This document shows positions 17,616 to 25,806 of a stretch of DNA of 64,000 bases, in pieces; position 1 is the stretch's first letter, and the number at the start of each line of letters is the position of its first letter. A program made the position numbers and the translations under genes. Origin of the DNA: Pirellulaceae bacterium (lineage in GTDB: Bacteria; Planctomycetota; Planctomycetia; Pirellulales; Pirellulaceae); NCBI GenBank assembly GCA_026004795.1, contig BPJV01000012.1, positions 62,001 to 126,000 of the forward strand, in the 5' to 3' direction. The notes under the pieces were generated by a model, which was given only the letters and a program-made list of their open reading frames with translations, did not search any database and was not told the origin of the DNA.

Positions 17616-20600
17616 GTGGGAATTTCTCGACGATTCGCCCAATGGACTGGCCGTCTCCGTGAGTGCTTGATCGAGCGGGCCACCACTGGGCATCCTCAGT
17701 CGGTCATCGCCCAGCGTACGGTGAACTCCCGTGTGGCTTCCCCTTCTTTGCGGCGAAGCACACCGGCAGGCCGTACCAGGCGCCGCAGCATTGTCGAATT
17801 GCTCGAACCTCGGCAGATGATGGCGGCCGACCCGATTGAAGTGGGGGTGGTCTATGTGGAAGAAGACCTGGGAAGTGATCTCCACGGAGACCTTTTCTAC
17901 GTGACGTTTCAAGGAGGAGCCCCCGAGACCCAGCTGCGCGAGTTGGTGATCGACGGGGACCGCGATGGTAACGGTTTCGGGCTGGGCGACGTGTTCTTCG
18001 ATACCGCTCCCACTGGCCTAGGGGCCGATCATGCCTTTCCCTTCACAATCGAAAGACTAGTTGCTTCCCACCCGGCAGCGCGCGTTCAGGCGATCGTCGA
18101 TGATGGTGGGACGCGACTGGTGCTGCAGTTTGAAAACTTTTACGCCGGCGACGAACTGGTCTTTTCGATCGATGTCGATGAAGTCCAGTTCTACGACCCG
18201 AACGAAACCGATGTCGACAAGCAGAACGAGAACTTCGACCCCGTAACCTCTGGGATCGAGTTTCAAACGAGTTTGTTCACCGCCACGTTCACGGCACCTG
18301 CCTACGAGAACGCTGCGGATACTGTACGATTCTACAATCAATACGATGCTCTACTTTCGGCTTCGGGGCTCCCACTGCCGGCAGACAATCATGATGGCAA
18401 GCGGGATCGTACGGCTGGGGCCGTTTTTTCGGTGCAGCAGACTCCTAAGCCGATCTCGCTGGCAGGCACGGTCTTTGTCGATGCCAACGAGGATTTAGTG
18501 CAACAGCCTGGGGAGGTTCCCATTGCGGGCGTCACCTTGGAGCTATTTCAAAAAGTCGGGGGACTTTTCCAGTCAACCGGCCTGACAACGACCACGGACG
18601 CCAATGGGCACTACGTGTTCCCGGCATCCCTGGGCCTGATGCCCGGCGAATACGAGATTCGGGAAGTGCAACCGGATGGTTATTACAGCGTCGGTGCACG
18701 TCCCGGCCGCCTCGGTGGAGCATCCGTGGGGGTTGTCTCGGCCACGCAACCAGATGTGATCTCGCGCATCGAAGTGCCGTTGGGGGATTCGCATGTCGTG
18801 GGCTTGGATTTCGCTGAAAACCTTCCCGTCGAAATCTCGGGCCATGTTTGTGTCGCCTCCGGTACGTTGGATTGCTTTGACAGTTCGGCGACGAAACGGC
18901 CATTGGCGGACGTGCTGGTTGAATTGTTCGATTCTGCCGGAACACTGGTCGCCTCGCAACGGACAGCGGTCGATGGAACGTTCCGCTTTAGCGGGCTGCG
19001 TGCCGGCGAATACGTTTTGGTCGAGCACACTCCCACGAATCTGATCAACGGTGGCGCCAGGGCGGGTAGTGACGGCGGACAAGTCGAATCTGCCGACCGC
19101 ATCTCCGGTATCGTTCTCAACGGGGGCGTCTCAGCCGTCGATTATGCGTTCTGCGAACTCGAACCGGCTGAAATTGGCGGCCACACATGGTTTGATCGGG
19201 ACGCCGATGGACAACGAGAACCGGGCGAACCATTTTTGCCCGGGGTGACCGTAACCCTGTGGGATGATCAGGGCCAACAGATTGCCCAGACCACGACCGA
19301 TGAGAACGGAACGTACCGCTTTTCCTTTCTGGCTCCTGGAACGTACCGTATCAGTGAAATTACTCCTGCGGGTTATTCCCCGGGGGCTGCGGTCGTTGGC
19401 CGGGTGAACGGCCAACCGCGAGGAATCGCGGATAGTTCGGGAGACCGCATCGACGCCATCTTGCTACGTGCTGGTGAGCAGGGCGTTGATTACGACTTCG
19501 GCGAAACATTGTACAGTTCCATCTCCGGACGAGTTATCGTCGACAACAATGGTAACTGCCTGCTCGATGCAGAGGGCGAACGGCCCCTTGCCGGGGTGCA
19601 AATCGAACTGCTCGATGCCTCTGGGCGATTGGTAGCCACTACCAGAACCGCCGCCGACGGCAGCTACCGGTTCGAGGGATTGATCGCCGGGACGTACGCC
19701 GTGCGCGAGATTCAGCCATCTGGTGTGTTCCATGGAGATCAGCGCGCCGGTTCCGGGGGAGGCGATGACAGTATCCAAGATCTGATTCAAAGTATTGTGA
19801 TTCAACCAGGAGTGGACCTGGTCGATTACAACTTCTGCGAACTTGATCCCGGCAGTATCGCCGGAGTCGTGTTTGCGGACCTCGACTTCGATTGCATTTT
19901 CGACGCAGGCGAGCAGCCGATTGCGAACGTCGAGGTGACTCTGTACGACGATCGCGGTATGGTCGTGGCACGAACTCGAACGGATGCCCAAGGCGCTTAC
20001 CGTTTCGATGGGCTGCGCCCAGGCGTATATGCCGTTCATGAGACGCAACCGTCGGGGTTCTTTCAGGGAGGCCAGAAGGCTCCGCCTACCGGTGGCGATG
20101 ATTCGGTAGAAGACTGGATCTCGGAGATTCAAGTCGGGCCGGCGCAAGCAGTGGTGCATGCCGATTTTTGCGAGGTTCCGCCCGCGGAAATCTCTGGATT
20201 CGTGTTTCAAGATGGTGACGAACTAGTCCTGGAAAGCGACTTGACTCCCGAACAGCTGCGTCAACTAAGAGACGGACGACGGACCGCCGACGATCGTCCG
20301 CTCGCTGGCGTACGCATCCAACTGCGGGCGTTGAACGGACAGCCGTTGCCCAGTTCGCGCGCGCTGCCTGGAGTGTATGCGGGGCCTTACATCGAAGTGA
20401 CAACCGATGCGCATGGCTTCTTCAGCTTCCGCGGCATCCGCGCCGGATCCTACCATATCTATGAAATGCATCCGAGCGATTTCGTCGACGGCATCGATAC
20501 CCCGGGAACGACGACCGGTTTTGCGATCAATGTAGGGGATCCAGTACCGCAGGCGATTTTGAGCTTGATTCAACTTTCCGATCCCGCTGCCAATCCAGGA

Positions 20601-21845
20601 ACCGATGCGATCCTGGCGGTTGCCGTCGAGCCTGGCCAGGTGTCGGAGGAGAACAATTTCAGTGAGGTGGTCGTTCGCAAACAGGACCCACCAGTACCAC
20701 CGCTTCCGCCGAATCCTCCGTTGCCGCCAGAGCCGCCGGTGGTCACCCCTCAGCTTTTTAGCTCACTCCCTCCGTTACTAGCCACCTATCCGACTTGGAC
20801 TCCCCCGCCCTTGTACATTGGAGTGGGGCGCATTCCCGGCCGGACATGGCACTTGAGCGTCATCAACGCGGGATTTCCCCGCGGCCTGCCCGAGGGGGAA
20901 GGAGTTGACACCGCGGTGATCGATCGGGCAGCACGCTATTTGCATGTGGCGGATTGGCGAGTGGCAGGCCTCGATACCGCCACCTGGTACGTGGCCAGCA
21001 CCATGGACCAGACCAACCGCCTGCCGTCCAACAGTGTGTTTTACGTCGACGGCGGCAGGCTTCTCGCCGGCGACTTCAATGGTGATGGATACGATGAATT
21101 GGTCCTCTTCGTTGACGGCGAGTGGTTCGTCGACATCAATGGCAATGGCCGATGGGATGATGCGGATTTGTGGGCTCGGCTGGGCGATCGCGGCGACCAA
21201 CCGGTGATCGGTGATTGGGATGGCGATGGTAAAGCGGACATCGGCGTTTTTGGCCATCGTTGGCCGGGTGATGAACGGGCTCTGGCGGCAGAACCGGGAC
21301 TGCCGGAAGCGGAGAACCGCCACCGGTGGCGTCCTAAGAACGTGCCTCCAGATGCGGCACACGCACCGGAAGTGCCGCGCCTGTTGCAATCGTCGCGACG
21401 TGGTCCGGCACGCGCCGATCTGATCGACCACGTCTTTGAAATGGGCGGCGAGGACGATGTGGCGGTGGCCGGTGATTTCAACGGTGATGGGGTTGCTACC
21501 ACGGGGTTGTTCCGGGACGGGCACTGGATGCTCGATGTGGATGGCGATGGGGCGATCCGAGAAGAGCACGATCGGGTATTCGAACTTGGCGAGGCCGGAG
21601 ATCTGCCACTGGTTGGAGACTTCGATGGCGACGGGATCGACGAAGTAGCCATTCTTCGTGGGAATCAAATCCTCGTGGACTCTGACGGCGATGGCCGATT
21701 CGATTCGACCGATCAAGTATTCGAAGTGGACCATGGCGGCAACTTGATCGTGGTGGGAGACTTCGATGGGGACGGCCGAGATGAACCGGTCGTCCTGCAG
21801 CGTGCGGAAGCCAAGGTCGACCTATCGGCTCGCAAAGCAGGTTAG
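17616..21845 (+). CDS. giant surface protein with SdrD B-type repeats and LEPR export motif
   Basis: At 1409 residues this is the largest gene here. The N-terminus is arginine-rich and contains ELLEPRQMMAADP (about 61-73), the motif of planctomycete extracellular proteins. After a unique domain come six SdrD B-like Ig-type domains of about 110-115 residues, starting near 281, 406, 519, 634, 746 and 858. Each opens with a line like SIAGVVFADLDFD and ends in VDYNFCELDP-type sequence. A Pro-rich linker follows (about 1025-1060). The C-terminus has FG-GAP/VCBS-like calcium-binding repeats such as LAGDFNGDGYDELVLF and VVGDFDGDGRDEPVVL. GTG start with AAGGAGGGA upstream. Adhesion or cell-wall role is inferred. 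Confidence 0.88.
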   Translation: MGISRRFAQWTGRLRECLIERATTGHPQSVIAQRTVNSRVASPSLRRSTPAGRTRRRSIVELLEPRQMMAADPIEVGVVYVEEDLGSDLHGDLFYVTFQGGAPETQLRELVIDGDRDGNGFGLGDVFFDTAPTGLGADHAFPFTIERLVASHPAARVQAIVDDGGTRLVLQFENFYAGDELVFSIDVDEVQFYDPNETDVDKQNENFDPVTSGIEFQTSLFTATFTAPAYENAADTVRFYNQYDALLSASGLPLPADNHDGKRDRTAGAVFSVQQTPKPISLAGTVFVDANEDLVQQPGEVPIAGVTLELFQKVGGLFQSTGLTTTTDANGHYVFPASLGLMPGEYEIREVQPDGYYSVGARPGRLGGASVGVVSATQPDVISRIEVPLGDSHVVGLDFAENLPVEISGHVCVASGTLDCFDSSATKRPLADVLVELFDSAGTLVASQRTAVDGTFRFSGLRAGEYVLVEHTPTNLINGGARAGSDGGQVESADRISGIVLNGGVSAVDYAFCELEPAEIGGHTWFDRDADGQREPGEPFLPGVTVTLWDDQGQQIAQTTTDENGTYRFSFLAPGTYRISEITPAGYSPGAAVVGRVNGQPRGIADSSGDRIDAILLRAGEQGVDYDFGETLYSSISGRVIVDNNGNCLLDAEGERPLAGVQIELLDASGRLVATTRTAADGSYRFEGLIAGTYAVREIQPSGVFHGDQRAGSGGGDDSIQDLIQSIVIQPGVDLVDYNFCELDPGSIAGVVFADLDFDCIFDAGEQPIANVEVTLYDDRGMVVARTRTDAQGAYRFDGLRPGVYAVHETQPSGFFQGGQKAPPTGGDDSVEDWISEIQVGPAQAVVHADFCEVPPAEISGFVFQDGDELVLESDLTPEQLRQLRDGRRTADDRPLAGVRIQLRALNGQPLPSSRALPGVYAGPYIEVTTDAHGFFSFRGIRAGSYHIYEMHPSDFVDGIDTPGTTTGFAINVGDPVPQAILSLIQLSDPAANPGTDAILAVAVEPGQVSEENNFSEVVVRKQDPPVPPLPPNPPLPPEPPVVTPQLFSSLPPLLATYPTWTPPPLYIGVGRIPGRTWHLSVINAGFPRGLPEGEGVDTAVIDRAARYLHVADWRVAGLDTATWYVASTMDQTNRLPSNSVFYVDGGRLLAGDFNGDGYDELVLFVDGEWFVDINGNGRWDDADLWARLGDRGDQPVIGDWDGDGKADIGVFGHRWPGDERALAAEPGLPEAENRHRWRPKNVPPDAAHAPEVPRLLQSSRRGPARADLIDHVFEMGGEDDVAVAGDFNGDGVATTGLFRDGHWMLDVDGDGAIREEHDRVFELGEAGDLPLVGDFDGDGIDEVAILRGNQILVDSDGDGRFDSTDQVFEVDHGGNLIVVGDFDGDGRDEPVVLQRAEAKVDLSARKAG

Positions 21846-22745
21846 GCGCGCCGTTCCAAAGACGAGTCGATCGAAGTTGAGGAACGACAACAACCCCAGG
21901 ATCATCATCCATTGGAATAGGAACAGGTGCATCGAGTATTCCATACTCAGATGCAACAAGATCCCCACCGCGACCCCCACGCCACGCGTGCGTCGAACCA
22001 TCAGCAGCAGTGGTAGGATCGCTTCGGCGAGAACCACTGCCCACGTCCCATATCGCAATATCATTTCATTGCGCAAGAGGAGTTCGGGCCACCAACCGCG
22101 TCCGTACAGGTCGCCCATCTGCGCGACGTAGAACAGCGCCGTCCCATCACGCCACGGCTCACCAAGCAGTTTGCTCCACGCGGCAGAGATATACAGCCAG
22201 ACCATCTGCATCTGCAGCAGACGCAGCCCCCAAGCCGCCGGCCGCAGTTGGTCGGGATCGTCGGTCACGGTGCCGGAGAACCACCAGCGGCCGACGGACC
22301 ACCGTGCGTCAAGTGGCATCCACATCAGATAGAACGCGAACAGGCGAAACAAGGTGTCTTGTCCATCGAGAATCAGCGGATTGCGATGATGAAAGGTTAC
22401 GAGCCACAAGAAAATCATCAACGCTTGGAATCTGGAGCCAATTCCCAGCAGCAGCGCCAGTCCGTGTGCCAGCAGCGCCGACAGACCGACTTGAACCACC
22501 GCGGGTGAAGCATCGATGGCTCCGAGAAGGGACCAAGTTCGGCCGCCGGTAAGTGCACGTGCCGTCTGCGGGCTCATCACCCCCTCATTGGAAAACCAGA
22601 AGGGGCCATCGAGCCACCACGAATAAGTGCAAATCAACAAGAGGATGGCATAACCGATCCGCAGCACCACACACGTCCCCGGAGAACAGGAGTGGAAAAG
22701 GAATCGGTCCCACCACCGGGCCAGACGCGTCAGGTGCCGATGCAT
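21822..22745 (-). CDS. HTTM-domain membrane protein
   Basis: A 307-residue protein with about six to eight membrane helices, related to the HTTM family that includes vitamin K-dependent gamma-carboxylase. Marks are VLRIGYAILLLICTYSWWLD near the N-terminus, LVTFHHRNPLILDGQDTLFR, and MVWLYISAAWSKLLGEPWRDG, typical of the family. Bacterial members lack the carboxylase substrate region and their activity is unknown. It begins directly after the stop of the upstream partner gene and its last 24 bp overlap the 3' end of the surface protein gene on the other strand. Confidence 0.85.
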   Translation of the reverse strand: MHRHLTRLARWWDRFLFHSCSPGTCVVLRIGYAILLLICTYSWWLDGPFWFSNEGVMSPQTARALTGGRTWSLLGAIDASPAVVQVGLSALLAHGLALLLGIGSRFQALMIFLWLVTFHHRNPLILDGQDTLFRLFAFYLMWMPLDARWSVGRWWFSGTVTDDPDQLRPAAWGLRLLQMQMVWLYISAAWSKLLGEPWRDGTALFYVAQMGDLYGRGWWPELLLRNEMILRYGTWAVVLAEAILPLLLMVRRTRGVGVAVGILLHLSMEYSMHLFLFQWMMILGLLSFLNFDRLVFGTARLTCFASR

Positions 22746-23396
22746 CTACGGCACCTCCGCAATCCGACGACTAAAGCTAACCCACACGATCTCTTCCGGA
22801 GCAGGGAGATGCGAACCAGGGGGAGGCGCCAAATCAAGCCCGTTGGTAAATAGATCAACGCGTTTGGCCAATATCGTGCGGCGCTCGTAGCGATACGCAT
22901 CGAGCATGCGGTGGCGCAGCAGAAAGCGTGCAAAATCAGCGGCCGCCCGGTGATACTGAGGAAGTTGTATGCGGTTGTAGTAGTTCATGTACCGGTAGCG
23001 ACGAAATTTCTCCACCGCAGAGACTTCCATCCAGAAGGGGCTCTGCCACGCTTCCACGCCACCGTCGGTATGCATCTCAGCCGACAACCACCAGTTGTTG
23101 ACCGAGGGGCCGGGAGCAAACATGCCCCATTGCCCTTGCCATAAGCCGACGTGATGCAAAAGCGTGTTTAGGGGTAGTTTGACGCGATCCCACCACGCCG
23201 CTCCCCAGGGCGAGGTATCGACGAATAGGACCAGACACCAACCGAGGACAAAAACAGTACACAGCCGCCGTCGGGCAGGCGTCACCATCACCGTCGATCG
23301 CCAAGGATCATCAGGCCGATCTCCCAGAGCCTCCTCACGCCTTTCCTCGCTGCTTGCCACAGGACGGACGCTCCTCTTACCACCACCAGGCGGCAA
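22746..23396 (-). CDS. membrane-anchored partner of the HTTM protein
   Basis: A 216-residue protein of unknown function with one N-terminal membrane helix (LCTVFVLGWCLVLFVDTSPW). The remainder is Trp/Tyr-rich and lies outside: LWQGQWGMFAPGPSVNNWWL, FRRYRYMNYYNRIQLPQYHR. The WGMFAPGP block is typical of proteins encoded beside HTTM genes. The next gene starts right after its stop codon, so they are co-translated. A later start at 23288 (MVTPARRRLC) would remove a polar leader and is possible. Confidence 0.75.
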   Translation of the reverse strand: MPPGGGKRSVRPVASSEERREEALGDRPDDPWRSTVMVTPARRRLCTVFVLGWCLVLFVDTSPWGAAWWDRVKLPLNTLLHHVGLWQGQWGMFAPGPSVNNWWLSAEMHTDGGVEAWQSPFWMEVSAVEKFRRYRYMNYYNRIQLPQYHRAAADFARFLLRHRMLDAYRYERRTILAKRVDLFTNGLDLAPPPGSHLPAPEEIVWVSFSRRIAEVP

Positions 23397-23444
23397 CTTC
23401 TAACAAAGTCGATGCGCTGGCCGCTCGACCGCGGTGGGCGAATC

Positions 23445-24074
23445 TTAGTTCTTATTTGGTGCGGCCGGGTTCGGCTTCTGATTCGGGTCGACGATCGCCG
23501 CCGGCTGATTGTTGTTGTTCGCCTGGATCTGGAAATTCCGAATCGGGCCACCACCGACGTACACCAGCGGCCCCGATTGGACCTGATTGGCTGCCTCTGC
23601 CGTACGGTCCCAGGGAACAGCATAGGCGGCGAACATGCCTGTGTTGAGATTGGTTACGTAGACCAGGCAACCGCCGGGGCGCGGCCTACCCGAAACGGCA
23701 GGAACATTCATGTTTCCCGTAACCAGGAGATACTTGGAATTCTTTCCCGCATTGCCCAGATGCGGTAGGACGTTGGTAAAGTAACGTCCACCGAAAGCGC
23801 CTACACGAGGATAGTACAACAGGCACTGCAGCTCGCCAGTCAGGAAATCAAGGAAAAAAACTCCCTCTGCATCTTCACTCACCGGCCCCGTGGCTACTGC
23901 CATATTGTCCGACGAGGCGGCAGTTGCCGCCCATGCTGGTGGCAATTCCAACACCGGCGGTGAAGGAGCACGATTGCCGAGCAAAAATCCGACCACCACT
24001 GCCGCCAATACTAAACCGCCGCCGGCAAGTGCACACAACCACTTCGTCAACGAACCGGTTTCTCGCCCCATCAT
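23445..24074 (-). CDS. membrane-anchored hypothetical protein
   Basis: A 209-residue protein with an N-terminal membrane anchor (LCALAGGGLVLAAVVVGFLLG) and an exported domain of beta type: GVFFLDFLTGELQCLLYYPR, KYLLVTGNMNVPAV, GCLVYVTNLNTGMFAAYAVP. The tail is rich in Asn, Pro and Gln. No known motif. The pattern of a helix plus a repetitive blade-like domain (value, display, label) is common in planctomycete proteins of unknown role. It stands 49 bp from the HTTM partner gene on the same strand and could be the first gene of that group. Confidence 0.65.
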   Translation of the reverse strand: MMGRETGSLTKWLCALAGGGLVLAAVVVGFLLGNRAPSPPVLELPPAWAATAASSDNMAVATGPVSEDAEGVFFLDFLTGELQCLLYYPRVGAFGGRYFTNVLPHLGNAGKNSKYLLVTGNMNVPAVSGRPRPGGCLVYVTNLNTGMFAAYAVPWDRTAEAANQVQSGPLVYVGGGPIRNFQIQANNNNQPAAIVDPNQKPNPAAPNKN

Positions 24075-24303
24075 CGCCGCACCTCATCTTTTCCCAAATG
24101 ATATCTGCCAAAGCGTCTGACCGATTGAATTATACGCGCTGTACCCAATCCAGTCAGTAACCGATGGCCGGCAGCGAAACGATCGGTACGCCTGCGGACC
24201 GGTCTACGGCGATTGCGCAAGCTGCGCTGGCCCGCCCACGCCACGCCACCATGTTAGGGCGCTTCGACCGCCGGTTGGCTTGATGCTACCGGCGGCGAAA
24301 CGT

Positions 24304-25806
24304 CTAGGCGATGATTTCGTGGATCGGCTCGACGTGCTCGACACCAACGAGCTTTTGATCCAAACCGGAAAAGAAGTAACTGAGGCGATTCGGGTCGAGC
24401 CCCAACTGATGCAGAATCGTGGCATGGAGGTGTTTGACATGCAGCGGCCGTTCGACGGCGGCCGAACCAAGCTCATCGGTGGCCCCCACACTAATGCCTC
24501 CTTTGATCCCACCGCCGGCCATCCACATGGTGAATCCATAAGAATTGTGGTCGCGGCCCGTTCCCTCGGCGTACTCTGCCGTCGGTTGCCGCCCGAATTC
24601 GCCACCCCAGATGACCAAGGTCGTATCGAGAAGCCCTCGCCGTTTGAGGTCTTTCAGCAGCGCGGCTACCGGCTGGTCCGTCGCTCCGGCATGTTTGGTA
24701 TGGTTGGCGACCAAATCGCCGTGGGCATCCCAATTATCGTCGTTGTGCGCGCCGCCACTGTACAATTGGATGCATCGTACTCCCCGTTCTACCAAGCGGC
24801 GGGCGATGAGGCATCGCCGCCCAAAATCTCGCGTACGGGGATTGTTGACGCCGTACAGGTCGAGCGTCTCTTGATCCTCCGCCCCCAGATCGACGGCTTC
24901 GGGCGCGTGCTGCTGCATTTTGTAGGCCAGTTCATAACTAGCAATGCGTGCTGCCAAAGCGTCATCATCGTGCCGCGCCAGCATGTGCCGCTCATTGATC
25001 TGCTTGATCGTATCGAGCATTTCCCGCTGGACGGCTCGCGAGGTACCCGCGGGCGGCTGCAGATCGAGAATCGGACTCCCCTCGGACCGAAGCACGGTTC
25101 CCTGGTAGGTCGCGGGCATGTAGCCGCTGGACCAGTTCTTCGCACCGCTGATCGGCCCCCCCGTGGGATCCAGCATGACGACAAATCCGGGCAGGTTCTG
25201 ATTCACCGTACCCAACCCGTAGTTGACCCATGCTCCCAGAGCCGGAGATCCCGAAAGAATCCTTCCGGAATTCATCATCAACATGGCCGAACCGTGGATC
25301 GGGGAATCCGCGGTCATCGAATGCAGGAACGCAATATCATCGACGCAGGTGGCAAGATGCGGGAACAAATCACTGACCCACTTCCCGCATTCTCCGTATT
25401 GCTTGAACTTCCATCGCGGTTCAACGATGCGTCCTTCATTCCGATGCCCCCCGCGGCCGAAGGTCTTTACTTCGACCGTCTTCCCGTCCATGCCCACCAT
25501 CGACGGCTTGTAATCGAACGTGTCGATGTGACTGGGGCCACCGTACATGAAAAGAAAGATCACACTCTTCGCTTTGGGAGCGAAATGGGGTGGCTTCTCC
25601 GCCAAAGGATTGGTCCGCGTCGATTCTACCGCTGCGGCCGTGCGTGAAAAGAAGCCGTCTTCCTCCAAGAGCGAAGTTAGCGCGACGGCACCGAATCCGG
25701 CCCCGGTCTGCCACAGAAACTCGCGTCGCGTGCGGCCACAGAAGTTTCGCTTATTCGATTTTTGTTGCATCGTTTCGACTCGCTTGGGAGTGGGGTCAGT
25801 CGACAT
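24304..25806 (-). CDS. DUF1501 protein with twin-arginine signal
   Basis: DUF1501 proteins belong to the alkaline phosphatase/sulfatase-like superfamily and always accompany DUF1549 genes in planctomycetes; their substrate is unknown. The signal RTRREFLWQTGAGFGAVALT contains the RRxFL twin-arginine motif, so the folded protein is sent through Tat. Core marks are SVIFLFMYGGPSHIDTFDYK, GECGKWVSDLFPHLA, LVIWGGEFGRQPTAE, GRDHNSYGFTMWMAGGG and the end LHQLGLDPNRLSYFF. Of two starts, 25806 overlaps the stop of the upstream gene by 11 bp; 25770 also fits. Length 500 residues is usual. Confidence 0.9.
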   Translation of the reverse strand: MSTDPTPKRVETMQQKSNKRNFCGRTRREFLWQTGAGFGAVALTSLLEEDGFFSRTAAAVESTRTNPLAEKPPHFAPKAKSVIFLFMYGGPSHIDTFDYKPSMVGMDGKTVEVKTFGRGGHRNEGRIVEPRWKFKQYGECGKWVSDLFPHLATCVDDIAFLHSMTADSPIHGSAMLMMNSGRILSGSPALGAWVNYGLGTVNQNLPGFVVMLDPTGGPISGAKNWSSGYMPATYQGTVLRSEGSPILDLQPPAGTSRAVQREMLDTIKQINERHMLARHDDDALAARIASYELAYKMQQHAPEAVDLGAEDQETLDLYGVNNPRTRDFGRRCLIARRLVERGVRCIQLYSGGAHNDDNWDAHGDLVANHTKHAGATDQPVAALLKDLKRRGLLDTTLVIWGGEFGRQPTAEYAEGTGRDHNSYGFTMWMAGGGIKGGISVGATDELGSAAVERPLHVKHLHATILHQLGLDPNRLSYFFSGLDQKLVGVEHVEPIHEIIA

